Below are positions 27,538 to 36,150 of a stretch of DNA of 40,714 nucleotides, one piece after another. Under the pieces are notes generated by a model. That model was not told the DNA's origin and searched no databases. It saw nothing but the letters and a program-made list of their open reading frames with translations. The DNA is taken from contig NZ_LZJK01000060.1 in the NCBI RefSeq assembly GCF_001667945.1, positions 1 to 40,714 on the forward strand. The letters are read 5' to 3'. The position numbers and the translations under genes are program-made. The stretch's first letter is position 1; every line of letters begins with the position of its first letter. This DNA is from Mycolicibacter sinensis (GTDB lineage Bacteria; Actinomycetota; Actinomycetes; Mycobacteriales; Mycobacteriaceae).

Positions 27538-28057
27538 CGTTGTCCTCCGTTGGCGCCGCCGCGGGGCACGAGGCACGGCGCTGGTCGAGCCAGCTCTGCA
27601 AGATCGTCACCGCGGCAGCCTGGTCGATCACCGAGCGCTGACGTTTGGACCGCACCCCGGCCGCCTGCAGGGACCGCGCGGCGCTGACGGTGCTCAGGCG
27701 TTCGTCAGCCAGCCGCACCGGGGCGCGCCGATTCCGCTTGGCCAGCATCCGGGCCAGGTCGTCGGCGACCGCGATGGCGTCCTGCGCGGCCGATCCCGTG
27801 CGGTCGGCCAGGGTGCGGGGCAGCCCGACCACCACTTCGACCACGTCGAATTCCTCGGCCAGATCGGCCAGCCGGCGCAGGTGCGACCCGGAGGCGTGCC
27901 GGCGGACGGTCTGAACCGGCGTTGCCAGCAGGCCGTCGGGGTCGCTGCACGACACCCCGATGCGCACGCTGCCCACATCCACCCCGAGCCGTCGTCCGCG
28001 GCCGGGATCGTCCGGCCCGCCGGGCCGGTCCGGGGTGCGATGCTGCGGGAAGGTCAC
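27530..28057 (-). CDS. ruvX: Holliday junction resolvase-like RuvX (YqgF)
   Basis: The 175-residue YqgF family protein is an RNase H-fold nuclease linked to pre-16S rRNA processing and Holliday junction resolution. It shows [16 protein letters not shown] with the first acidic residue near residue 27, [10 protein letters not shown], and [11 protein letters not shown] with the second acidic site. The GTG start overlaps the alaS stop as GTGA and its 3' end overlaps mltG. Confidence 0.93.
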   Translation of the reverse strand: MTFPQHRTPDRPGGPDDPGRGRRLGVDVGSVRIGVSCSDPDGLLATPVQTVRRHASGSHLRRLADLAEEFDVVEVVVGLPRTLADRTGSAAQDAIAVADDLARMLAKRNRRAPVRLADERLSTVSAARSLQAAGVRSKRQRSVIDQAAAVTILQSWLDQRRASCPAAAPTEDNGG

Positions 28058-30750
28058 GCCGGCGCGCTCCGGGCGACCGCCGCACGGACCGCCGCCAGGG
28101 CGGCGTCGATGCCGGCCGCGTCCTTACCGGAGCCCTGCGCCAGGTCGGCCTTGCCGCCGCCGCGGCCGGCCACCGCCGCCGCCAGGTCTTTGACCAGATC
28201 GTCGGCGCGCAACCCGAGGTCCCCGGCGGCGCTGTTGGTGGCGACGACGTAGGGCACGCTGCCGTCCGAACCCGAAGGCGGGTCGGCGATCAGCGCCACC
28301 ACCGCCGGGCCCTCACCGAGTTTGCCGCGGATGTCGCCGGCCAGCGAGCGCAGATCGCCCCCGCCGATCCCGCCGGACATCCGCTGCGCCACCAGGCGCA
28401 CGTTACCGACTTGTTCGGCGCTGGCGGCGGCATTTGCCGCAGCCGCGCGCGCATTGGCCAGCCGGACGCGGTCGAGTTCCTTCTCCGCAGCCTTGAGGCG
28501 CTCGACGAGGTTTGCTACCCGGGCCGGCACCTCTTCCGACGGCACCTTGAGCGAGGACGCCAGGCCGGCCATCAGTGCCCGTTCCTTGGCCAGGTGGCGG
28601 AACGAGTCCAGCCCGACGTAGGCCTCCACCCGGCGCACCCCGGAGCCGACCGACGATTCACCGAGCAGGGTCACCGGGCCGATCTGCGCCGAGTTGTGGA
28701 CGTGGGTACCGCCGCACAGCTCCAGCGAGAACGGCCCGCCGATCTCAACCACCCGCACCCGCTCCGGGTACTTCTCGCCGAACATCGCCATGGCGCCCAT
28801 GGCCTTGGCCTTCTCGAGCTCTTCGGTGAAGGTGTGCACCTCGAAGTCGGCCTGCACCGCCTCGTTGGTGACCTCTTCGACCTGGCGGCGCTGTTCGTCG
28901 CTGAGCGGGCCCTGCCAGTTGAAGTCGAAGCGCAGATAGCCCGGCCGGTTCAGCGAGCCGGCCTGAACAGCATTGGGCCCCAACACCTGCCGCAGCGCGG
29001 CGTGCACCATGTGGGTGCCGGAGTGGCCCTGGGTGGCACCCTTGCGCCAGCCCGGGTCCACCGCGGCGGTGACGGTGTCGCCCTCGACGAACTCGCCCGA
29101 CTCCACATTGACCCGGTGCACCCACAGGGTTTGGGCGATCTTCTGTACGTCGGTGACCGCGGCCTTGGCTGGCCCGGCGCTGATGGTGCCGGCATCGGCG
29201 ATCTGCCCGCCCGCTTCGGCGTAGAGCGGCGTGCGGTCCAACACCAACTCGACGCGGTCTGCGGCAACGTCTTCATGCGACACCACCGGCACTCGCTTAC
29301 CGTCCACGAAGATCCCGAGAATCCTTGCCTCCGAGGACAATTCATCGAACCCGGTGAATTCGGTGGGGCCGGCGTCGATCAGCTCCCGGTAGGCGCTCAG
29401 ATCGGCGTGGGCGTGTTTGCGGGCGGCGGCGTCGGCCTTGGCGCGTTGGCGTTGCTCGGCCATCAGGGCGCGGAACCCGGCTTCGTCGACGGCCAGACCG
29501 GCTTCGGAGGCCATCTCCAGGGTGAGTTCGATCGGGAAGCCGTAGGTGTCGTGCAGGGTGAAGGCGTCCTTACCGGACAGCACGGTGACCCCGGCGGACT
29601 TGGTGGCCGCCGCGGCTTCGTCGAACAGCTTGGAACCCGAGGCCAGGGTGCGGTTGAACGCGGTCTCCTCGGCCACCGCTATCCGGGCGATCCGGTCGAA
29701 GTCGGTGACCAGTTCGGGATAGGACGGGCCCATCGCGTCGCGCACGGTGGCCATCAGCTCGGCGACGATGGGACCCTCGATGCCCAGCAGCTTGGCCGAG
29801 CGGATCACCCTGCGTAGCAGCCGGCGCAGCACGTAGCCGCGGCCGTCGTTGCCGGGGCTCACCCCGTCGCCGATCAGGATCGCCGCGGTGCGCGAGTGGT
29901 CGGCGATGATCCGGTAGCGCACGTCGTCGGCGTGGTTGCCGGTGTCATAGGGGCGCGCGGCGACGGTGGACACTTTGTCAATGACCGGCCGCAGCAGGTC
30001 GGTTTCGTAGACGTTGTGCACGCCCTGCAGCAGGAACGCGACCCGTTCGATGCCCATCCCGGTGTCGATGTTCTTGCGCGGCAGCGGCCCGAGGATCTCG
30101 AAGTCCTCCTTGCCAGCGCCTTCGCCGCGCTCGTTCTGCATGAACACCAGGTTCCAGATCTCGATGTAGCGGTCCTCATTGGCGACCGGGCCACCGTCGA
30201 CACCGAATTCCGGGCCGCGGTCGTAGTAGATCTCCGAGGACGGGCCGCAGGGTCCGGGGATGCCCATCGACCAGTAGTTGTCGGCCATGCCGCGGCGCTG
30301 GATCCGCTCGAGCGGCAATCCCGCGATCTCCTGCCACAGCGCGATGGCCTCGTCGTCGTCGAGGTAGACGGTGGCCCACAGCCGGTCCGGGTCCAGCCCG
30401 TAGCCGCCGTCGTCGACGCTGTTGGTCAACAGGGTCCAGGCCAGCTCGATCGCGCCGCGTTTGAAGTAGTCGCCGAACGAGAAGTTGCCGGCCATCTGGA
30501 AGAAGGTGTTGTGCCGGGTGGTGATGCCGACTTCGTCGATGTCCGGGGTGCGGATGCACTTCTGGATGCTGGTGGCGGTGGTATACGGCGGGGTGCGCTG
30601 GCCTAAGAAGTACGGCACGAACTGCACCATGCCGGCGTTGATGAACAACAGATTCGGGTCGTCGAGGATCACCGAAGCACTGGGCACCTCGGTGTGGCCC
30701 GCCTTCACGAAGTGATCGAGGAAACGTTTCCTGATCTCGTGTGTCTGCAC
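28054..30750 (-). CDS. alaS: Alanyl-tRNA synthetase
   Basis: AlaRS charges tRNA-Ala and edits Ser and Gly mischarging. The 898-residue product has the class II catalytic core at residues 1-240 ([17 protein letters not shown] start), the tRNA-recognition region, the editing domain with [14 protein letters not shown] and CGGTHVHNS zinc/editing ligands, and the C-terminal C-Ala domain ending in [13 protein letters not shown]. Length matches the M. tuberculosis enzyme (about 904). The GTG start at 30750 reads VQTHEIR. The 90 bp upstream hold no gene. Confidence 0.97.
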   Translation of the reverse strand: MQTHEIRKRFLDHFVKAGHTEVPSASVILDDPNLLFINAGMVQFVPYFLGQRTPPYTTATSIQKCIRTPDIDEVGITTRHNTFFQMAGNFSFGDYFKRGAIELAWTLLTNSVDDGGYGLDPDRLWATVYLDDDEAIALWQEIAGLPLERIQRRGMADNYWSMGIPGPCGPSSEIYYDRGPEFGVDGGPVANEDRYIEIWNLVFMQNERGEGAGKEDFEILGPLPRKNIDTGMGIERVAFLLQGVHNVYETDLLRPVIDKVSTVAARPYDTGNHADDVRYRIIADHSRTAAILIGDGVSPGNDGRGYVLRRLLRRVIRSAKLLGIEGPIVAELMATVRDAMGPSYPELVTDFDRIARIAVAEETAFNRTLASGSKLFDEAAAATKSAGVTVLSGKDAFTLHDTYGFPIELTLEMASEAGLAVDEAGFRALMAEQRQRAKADAAARKHAHADLSAYRELIDAGPTEFTGFDELSSEARILGIFVDGKRVPVVSHEDVAADRVELVLDRTPLYAEAGGQIADAGTISAGPAKAAVTDVQKIAQTLWVHRVNVESGEFVEGDTVTAAVDPGWRKGATQGHSGTHMVHAALRQVLGPNAVQAGSLNRPGYLRFDFNWQGPLSDEQRRQVEEVTNEAVQADFEVHTFTEELEKAKAMGAMAMFGEKYPERVRVVEIGGPFSLELCGGTHVHNSAQIGPVTLLGESSVGSGVRRVEAYVGLDSFRHLAKERALMAGLASSLKVPSEEVPARVANLVERLKAAEKELDRVRLANARAAAANAAASAEQVGNVRLVAQRMSGGIGGGDLRSLAGDIRGKLGEGPAVVALIADPPSGSDGSVPYVVATNSAAGDLGLRADDLVKDLAAAVAGRGGGKADLAQGSGKDAAGIDAALAAVRAAVARSAPA

Positions 30751-30840
30751 TCTAAAGTCGCTTTCCCGCCGTTATCTAGACCGCACTACAGTACCGGGCT
30801 GCCGATCGCCTCCTTGACGCCAAGAGCCTGCGGTCGGCAA

Positions 30841-31245
30841 TCAGGCGCTGTCGACGAAACTCAGCCGCACCGACCGCCGGGGGTTGTCCCGGTTGAGGTC
30901 GACCAGCACCACGGACTGCCAGGTGCCCAGCAGCGGTTCGCCGCCGGCCACCGGCACCGTGATGGACGGCGCCACAATCGCCGGCAGCACGTGATCGGCA
31001 CCATGGCCCGGGGAGCCGTGCGCGTGCCGGTAGCGGTCGTCGCGCGGCAGCAGCCGCTCCAAGGTGTCGACCAGGTCGGCGTCCGAGCCGGCGCCGGTCT
31101 CGATGATCGCCACCCCGGCTGTCGCATGGGGTACGAACACGTTGCACAGCCCGTCTTGGTGGGCGGCGCAGAACGCCCGCACCTGCGCGGTGAGGTCGAC
31201 GGTGCGACGCCGCGCGGTGTCGACGTCGAGAATTTCGGTGTCCAT
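30841..31245 (-). CDS. YjbQ / UPF0047 family protein (Rv2556c type)
   Basis: The 134-residue protein belongs to the YjbQ family, small beta-barrel proteins for which weak thiamine phosphate synthase activity has been reported; the physiological role is not settled. Signatures are FVPHATAGVAIIETG (about residues 36-50), RYRHAHGSPGHGADH and GTWQSVVLVD, containing the conserved His residues. The ATG at 31245 (MDTEILDV) matches the M. tuberculosis start better than the longer in-frame option at 31287. Confidence 0.9.
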   Translation of the reverse strand: MDTEILDVDTARRRTVDLTAQVRAFCAAHQDGLCNVFVPHATAGVAIIETGAGSDADLVDTLERLLPRDDRYRHAHGSPGHGADHVLPAIVAPSITVPVAGGEPLLGTWQSVVLVDLNRDNPRRSVRLSFVDSA

Positions 31246-31253
31246 CACCGTCC

Positions 31254-31259
31254 AGCCTA
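31254..31259 (-). promoter_or_regulatory. Candidate -10 for the YjbQ gene
   Basis: TAGGCT on the minus strand, the same hexamer as at the pyr promoter, ends 8 nt before the ATG at 31245, which suggests a leaderless or very short leader. Confidence 0.4.
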
Positions 31260-31290
31260 CGGGCGCGTCACCCCGGCGAGCAGACACAGA

Positions 31291-32133
31291 ACCGCACGTT
31301 TAGGCCGGTTCGCGCACGAGGCGATCGACACCGCCAACCAGATCTTCGGCCAGGTCGGCGGTCCCGGACATGTCGCCGGGCTGTTCTCCGGACCCGATAC
31401 CGACGCCCAGGACACCGCGGCGCCGTTCGCCGCGATGCAGGGCATGGACCCGCAGATCCTCAACGGTCTCGTCGAGGTCGATGGCGGGATCTTCGCCAAC
31501 CAGCCGGTGCTGAGCCTCGGCGGCATCTACTACGACGTGGCCGTGGTGCTGTGGATGTTGGGAGGGGTCAACGCTTTTCGGATCCCCGGCGCCGATGAGT
31601 ACAACGGGGTGGTCGTCAACGACAATTACACCGCGGCCGTCAACGCGATGAACGCCGCGGCCCTTGACAATCCGGTGGTCGGCGACGACGGCAACATCAC
31701 CGACGTCGCCTACAGCAGCGAAGCCTCGATGATGATCTGGACCATGCTCAACGTCAAAAATCCCGACCCGATGGTGCTGGTCAACACGCTGATCGCCTCG
31801 CTGGACAACGGCGGCACGCCCGCGCTGGTCCCCAACGCCGGACTGATCCAGGTCGAGGGCAACCCCACCGACGGCTGGACCTTGGTCAGCTGGGCCGGGC
31901 AGGACGTCCCAGAGAATCCCGGAGCGCTGGGCGATCTGTTCCTGATCTGGCGCGATCTGGTGCTGCCGCCACAAGTGGCGCTCGACCATATTCTGGACGC
32001 CCTGGCATCCGGTGATTCGGCCGCGCTCACCGACGCCTTCCAGGACGGACTGGCCAGCATCTCCGCGGCGCTGGACAGTGTTCCTGACACGGTGACCAAC
32101 CTGTTCGCCGAGCTCGCCGCCGGCACCTGGTGA
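31291..32133 (+). pseudogene. 5'-truncated reading frame of a probable secreted protein
   Basis: About 280 codons read cleanly to the TGA at 32133, with ordinary protein-like composition (FAHEAIDTANQIFGQ near the start, acidic Asn/Asp-rich middle, VTNLFAELAAGTW at the end). I see no good start: the frame is open leftwards only because it crosses the YjbQ gene antisense, and the first Met (31435) has no Shine-Dalgarno. The likeliest reading is the C-terminal part of a gene whose 5' end was lost at about 31260-31300. I do not recognise the family. It occupies the place of Rv2557/Rv2558 but is not similar to them. Confidence 0.55.
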
Positions 32134-32146
32134 CCAGCAACCGCCG

Positions 32147-32208
32147 CCCCGAATCGGAATTTCACGACACTTCGCCGGCGAGTCGCGTCGGGAAATTCCG
32201 ATTCGGGG
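32147..32208. terminator. Long hairpin between convergent genes
   Basis: Two perfect 17-bp arms, CCCCGAATCGGAATTTC (32147-32163) and its complement (32192-32208), enclose a 28-nt centre that is itself nearly self-complementary (CGAC/GTCG and ACTTCGCCGGCGAGT). The whole 62 bp can fold into one long hairpin. It lies 13 bp after the truncated reading frame and 13 bp before the rarA end, the place of a bidirectional terminator. The length is unusual, and a remnant of a small mobile element is the alternative. Confidence 0.6.
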
Positions 32209-32220
32209 CTGCCGGCTCAA

Positions 32221-33624
32221 TCAGCGGCGGCGGATGATGGCCCGCAGCTTCTGCAGTCGCCCGCCGATCTCCCGTTCGTTGCCGCGTCCGGTGGGCTGAT
32301 AGTAGTCGGCGCCGACCAATTCATCAGGCGGATATTGTTGTGGCACAACGCCGTCCGGGTGGTCGTGGGCGTACCGGTAGCCGACCGCGTTGCCCAGCGC
32401 CTGCGCGCCGGAGTAATGGCCGTCGCGCAGATGCGCCGGCACCGCCCCGGCCTTGCCGGCCCGGATGTCTCTCATCGCGGCGCCGAGTGCGGTGGTCACG
32501 GCGTTGGACTTCGGGGCGGTCGCCAGGTGCACGGTGGCGTGCGCGAGGGTCAGCTGCGCCTCGGGCATGCCGATCAGCTGCACGGTCTGGGCGGCGGCCA
32601 CCGCGGTCGGCAGTGCAGTCGGGTCGGCCATCCCGATGTCCTCGCTGGCCAGGATCATCAACCGGCGGGCGATGAACCGCGGGTCTTCCCCGGCGACCAG
32701 CATCCGGGCCAGGTAGTGCAGCGCGGCGTCGACGTCGGAGCCACGCACGCTCTTGATGAACGCACTGATGACGTCGTAGTGCTGGTCGCCGTCGCGGTCG
32801 TAGCGCACCGCGGCCTGATCCAGCGACGCCTCCACGGTTTCGACAGTCACCCGCTCCCCTGCCTCGGCCGCCACCTCCAGCGCGGTCAGGGCACGGCGGG
32901 CGTCGCCGGCGGCCAGCCGGACCAGGAGATCGACCGCATCGGGTGCCACCTCGATGCGTCCCCCCAGGCCGCGGTCGTCGTCGATGGCGCGGTGCACCAC
33001 CGTGGCGATGTCCTCGGGCCCCAGGGGACGCAGCTGCAGGATCAGCGAGCGGCTGAGCAGTGGGGCGACCACCGAGAATGACGGGTTCTCGGTGGTGGCC
33101 GCCACCAGCAGCACCACCCGGTTCTCCACCGCGGCCAGCAGCGCGTCCTGCTGGGTCTTGGAGAACCGGTGCACCTCGTCGATGAACAGCACGGTCTGCT
33201 CGCCGTAGGCGGCGGCGCGCCGGGCGGTGTCGATCACCGCGCGCACCTCTTTGACCCCGGCGGAAAGCGCCGACAGCGCCTCGAAGCGCCGTCCGGTGGC
33301 GCCGGAGATCAGTGAGGCCAGCGTGGTCTTTCCGGTGCCCGGCGGGCCGTAGAGGATGACCGAGGCCGCCCCGGAGCCGTCGACCAGCCGACGCAGCGGG
33401 GATCCCGGGCCGAGCAGGTGGTCTTGGCCGACGACTTCGTCGAGGGAGGCCGGGCGCATCCGGACTGCCAGCGGCGCGGACGTGCCCGCGCTCGGTCCGG
33501 ACCCCTGCGGTCCGGGGGTCGGGTCTCCAGTCTCATTCGGCGGTCCCAGCTTCGCCTCTCCGTCGTCGAGCCTCGCTGAACCGCCGGTCAGGTCGAACAG
33601 TCCGTCGGACACGCCTTCAGGCAT
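32221..33624 (-). CDS. rarA: Replication-associated AAA ATPase RarA/MgsA (Rv2559c type)
   Basis: RarA is an AAA+ ATPase related to clamp loaders that acts at stalled replication forks. The 467-residue product has Walker A GPPGTGKT at residues 93-100, Walker B LFIDEV at 146-151, sensor-type [11 protein letters not shown] near 175, and the C-terminal tetramerisation region ending in [10 protein letters not shown]. The N-terminal 50 residues are a low-complexity Gly/Pro extension. It is separated from the AraC gene by 27 bp on the same strand. Confidence 0.93.
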   Translation of the reverse strand: MPEGVSDGLFDLTGGSARLDDGEAKLGPPNETGDPTPGPQGSGPSAGTSAPLAVRMRPASLDEVVGQDHLLGPGSPLRRLVDGSGAASVILYGPPGTGKTTLASLISGATGRRFEALSALSAGVKEVRAVIDTARRAAAYGEQTVLFIDEVHRFSKTQQDALLAAVENRVVLLVAATTENPSFSVVAPLLSRSLILQLRPLGPEDIATVVHRAIDDDRGLGGRIEVAPDAVDLLVRLAAGDARRALTALEVAAEAGERVTVETVEASLDQAAVRYDRDGDQHYDVISAFIKSVRGSDVDAALHYLARMLVAGEDPRFIARRLMILASEDIGMADPTALPTAVAAAQTVQLIGMPEAQLTLAHATVHLATAPKSNAVTTALGAAMRDIRAGKAGAVPAHLRDGHYSGAQALGNAVGYRYAHDHPDGVVPQQYPPDELVGADYYQPTGRGNEREIGGRLQKLRAIIRRR

Positions 33625-33651
33625 ACCACGCGAGTTCGGCGCCGGAGTAGG

Positions 33652-34512
33652 TCACGGATCGAGGGGGTACTGTTCGCGCCAGCTGCGCGGTGACACGCCG
33701 TGGACCTTGCGGAAGAGCCGGGCGAAATACCCCTGGTCCGGTAGACCGACGCGGCGGGCGACCTCACCGACCGGCAGTTCGGGATCGTCGAGCAGCCGAC
33801 GCGCCTCGGCCATCCGGCGCTCGGTGATCCAGTCCTGCACGGTGCGGCCGGTGCGGCGGCGCATGACCGTAGTCAGGTGCCCGCCTGATACAGCCAGTTC
33901 ACGTGCCACATCGCGCAACGACAGCGGTTCGGCGTGGCGCCGGTCGATCACGGCCAGGGTCTTGGCGACCAGCGGATCACCGGCCCGGCGCACGCCGTCT
34001 TCCACCTCGTCGGCCAGCCGAGCACAGTCGATGAGCAGCACCGTCAGGTGCGCCAATGCTGCCTCTCGGTACCCGCGCCGGCGCGCGGCCAACTCGGCTT
34101 CGATTGCCTCGATCGCAGCATCCCAGACCGCTCGCCGGTCAGCCGGCAATTCCAGCGGCAGCCGCCCGCCGTGGCGTTCGTGCAGGAATACGAAGAGCTG
34201 CGGGTGTTTTCGCCAGGTCGACCAGGGCGCCCGGCGATGCTCGCCGAGGGCGGACGGGTCGAAGAACAGCCCGACGCCGTCGTCGTCACGGCGAATGTGG
34301 GTGGGGTCGACGATTTCGCCGGCGGCGATCAGGTGAACGAGTCCCGCCTCGCGGGCGTACCACAGCGCCGGGAAGTTGTGGACGTGCTCGCGATCGGACA
34401 GTTCGTGGTGCCCGAACCGGACCACCGAGACCGGCGGCGTTCGCGGGTCGGCCGGGTACTCGTGGACCGGCACCCCGCGACGCCTGCCGATCAACCGGGT
34501 CAACTCAGCCAT
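33652..34512 (-). CDS. AraC family transcriptional regulator
   Basis: The 286-residue protein has an N-terminal AraC cupin-like ligand domain (about residues 20-100, with REHVHNFPALWY) and a C-terminal double helix-turn-helix (about 185-282): LSLRDVARELAVSGGHLT and VGEVARRVGLPDQGYFARLF, followed by GVSPRSWRE. The ligand is unknown. Direct repeats of GATCGTCC spaced by exactly 21 bp lie just upstream of its start and may be its own operator. Confidence 0.92.
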   Translation of the reverse strand: MAELTRLIGRRRGVPVHEYPADPRTPPVSVVRFGHHELSDREHVHNFPALWYAREAGLVHLIAAGEIVDPTHIRRDDDGVGLFFDPSALGEHRRAPWSTWRKHPQLFVFLHERHGGRLPLELPADRRAVWDAAIEAIEAELAARRRGYREAALAHLTVLLIDCARLADEVEDGVRRAGDPLVAKTLAVIDRRHAEPLSLRDVARELAVSGGHLTTVMRRRTGRTVQDWITERRMAEARRLLDDPELPVGEVARRVGLPDQGYFARLFRKVHGVSPRSWREQYPLDP

Positions 34513-34518
34513 TCCTCA

Positions 34519-34547
34519 GATCGTCCCAGTATTGGCAAGGATCGTCC
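34519..34547. promoter_or_regulatory. Direct-repeat operator for the AraC regulator
   Basis: GATCGTCC occurs at 34519-34526 and again at 34540-34547. The 21-bp period (two helical turns) in direct orientation is the usual arrangement of AraC half-sites. The repeats begin 7 bp upstream of the AraC ATG, so autorepression is the likely role. Confidence 0.45.
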
Positions 34548-34901
34548 GACTTTTTGGGAACCTCATGCTCGACCATCTATTCAGGGCCGCTGGCGTCGCG
34601 GCCGACACGCCGCCAAGCGCGGCGCGGACCCCACCGCCGACGGTCGGCGCACCGCGGTGGAGTATGTGCATTCCCTGAGTTTCCATGGACGCGGCCGAGT
34701 TATACCGCTTCATTCTTATGCTGCTTACATTCATGTTTCCCAGCCCTCTCGGCTCCGGCGCGCCCTAGGGTACGTAACACTCGTGCTGCAGAGCAGAATC
34801 AGATTCATAGTTAGCACTTGATCTTTCATCCCGGAAAGACGCCTGCACTGCGATCGAGAGCACCTGGGCTCACCCCGGTCACCGACCGCCTTCGAACAGG
34901 A
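34548..34901. other. Intergenic stretch without a supported gene
   Basis: This part of the 490-bp gap between the AraC gene and the porin gene has only short open frames with no Shine-Dalgarno or recognisable protein. It is more AT-rich in its right half than the flanking genes, as expected of promoter DNA. No RNA gene could be recognised. Confidence 0.5.
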
Positions 34902-34915
34902 TAGAACGAGTTCTA
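34902..34915. promoter_or_regulatory. KstR-type operator
   Basis: TAGAACGAGTTCTA is a perfect palindrome (6-bp arms, GA centre) and fits the mycobacterial KstR motif TNNAACNNGTTNNA at every fixed position. KstR is the TetR-family repressor of cholesterol catabolism. The site lies at the -35 region of the promoter whose -10 is at 34924-34929, where binding would repress the porin-PGRS unit. No kstR gene is in this window. Confidence 0.65.
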
Positions 34916-34923
34916 ATTTCTTG

Positions 34924-34929
34924 TATACA
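34924..34929 (+). promoter_or_regulatory. -10 element of the porin promoter
   Basis: TATACA lies within the 10-bp palindrome TTGTATACAA, 8 bp after the KstR-type operator. Transcription starting near 34936 would give a leader of about 67 nt containing the Shine-Dalgarno GAAGGAGA at 34991-34998. Confidence 0.5.
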
Positions 34930-35002
34930 AATCAGGGGACTCTCAGTTAGCATCGTGATCGTTCGACTCCGTGCTGTGCATCACTAACCCGAAGGAGACC
35001 CC

Positions 35003-36097
35003 TTGCACGCCACAGTTCGCCCCTACGCCACCGCCGGCGTGGCACTGATCGGGGCCAGCCTCATCGCGGTCACGCCGCTGGCCGCGCCGTTGACGGCGCT
35101 GCCCGATGTTCAGTCGCCCGCGGTGGCGTTGACCGGGGCGTTCCAAGACGTCCTCAATGCCGCGTCGGCGAATGTGACGACGATGCTCAACAACTGGTAC
35201 CTCGCGCCTGGCGTGGGTATGCAGCAGTTCTGGGCGAACCAGATGGATTACTGGGACCAGCTGCTCAACGACCCGGCGGGCTCCGCCAACGCCGTCAACG
35301 AGGAGATCCAGAAGCACCTCAACGCGGTGATCTCCGGGTTCGGACTCCAAGACACCACCGATGAAACCCATGCCACGGTCCTCAATCACACGATGGACGC
35401 TAACCACGCGTTGATGTTCGGACAGGTTTCTAACTACATTCCCGCTGACGTCGACGCCAGCCAGATCATGCCGATCATCGAATGGCTGGGATCCCCGCAG
35501 AGCGCGATCTTGATGGGAATGATCGGCCCGGGCATCAGCCCGTGGATCGCCCTGCTCAACAGCATCACCGACCATGACAGCCTCGGCGACACGTGGGCGA
35601 ACGTGACCGGCGCCTTCTTCAACGGCGCCACCTTGAACCTGGATGCCCTGCTACCGACCATCAACGGGCTCGGGGTCTTCCCAGCCGGCATGAGCATGGA
35701 CCACCTCGACATCGCCTTCGGCGGGCTGTTCTCCACCGGCGCCGCGCAGGTCGGCCCCTACGAGGTGCTCGGCCCCGGCGGCGAGGTCGCCGCCTCGGTG
35801 CCCGCAGTCGGCGGGTCGATCTTCCAAAGTGTCGGTATCGAATTCAGCGGGGTGCCCGTGCTGGGCTCCCTCGATCTCAACAGCGCAGCCATCGGCCCGA
35901 TCGCGGCCTGGCAGGCCTGGGGCCAAACCGTCGGCGCATTGCTCGGCTCCGGATGGGACGGCAAGGGCCCGGTCGTGGTCACCCCGCCACTTGCCGGGGC
36001 GGAGCTGCCCCTGCTGCCTACCGACACCCTCGATGACGGCGGCGCCGGTGCCGCCACCGATGCGTTCGGCTGGCTGGGAGACCTACTCGGCCTCTGA
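35003..36097 (+). CDS. GjpA-type outer membrane porin family protein
   Basis: The 364-residue protein starts at a TTG with AAGGAGA 4-5 nt upstream. The N-terminus MHATVRPYATAGVALIGAS is a signal peptide (to about residue 30) typical of mycobacterial proteins annotated as outer membrane porin GjpA, after a channel protein of Gordonia. Further family phrases are MGMIGPGISPWIALLNSI, FFNGATLNLDALLPTING and LDIAFGGLFSTG. The C-terminus is acidic and hydrophobic (FGWLGDLLGL). Channel function for this copy is inferred from the family name only. It is first in a likely two-gene unit with the PGRS gene 53 bp downstream and carries the KstR-type operator at its promoter. Confidence 0.75.
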   Translation: MHATVRPYATAGVALIGASLIAVTPLAAPLTALPDVQSPAVALTGAFQDVLNAASANVTTMLNNWYLAPGVGMQQFWANQMDYWDQLLNDPAGSANAVNEEIQKHLNAVISGFGLQDTTDETHATVLNHTMDANHALMFGQVSNYIPADVDASQIMPIIEWLGSPQSAILMGMIGPGISPWIALLNSITDHDSLGDTWANVTGAFFNGATLNLDALLPTINGLGVFPAGMSMDHLDIAFGGLFSTGAAQVGPYEVLGPGGEVAASVPAVGGSIFQSVGIEFSGVPVLGSLDLNSAAIGPIAAWQAWGQTVGALLGSGWDGKGPVVVTPPLAGAELPLLPTDTLDDGGAGAATDAFGWLGDLLGL

Positions 36098-36150
36098 AAC
36101 CCATAAACCGTTATCCCCCGACAAGACTGCTTGAAAGAGGTACCTCCACG

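Noticed and set aside
27922..29817. A 631-codon open frame on the plus strand
   Set aside because: Fully antisense to alaS, whose minus-strand product is unmistakable; a high-GC shadow.
30694..31290. Extension of the 31291-32133 reading frame upstream
   Set aside because: It runs antisense through the YjbQ gene and into the alaS start; coding evidence there is on the minus strand.
34921..34930. TTGTATACAA as a separate operator
   Set aside because: It contains the TATACA -10 and short palindromes arise easily there; no known motif matched.
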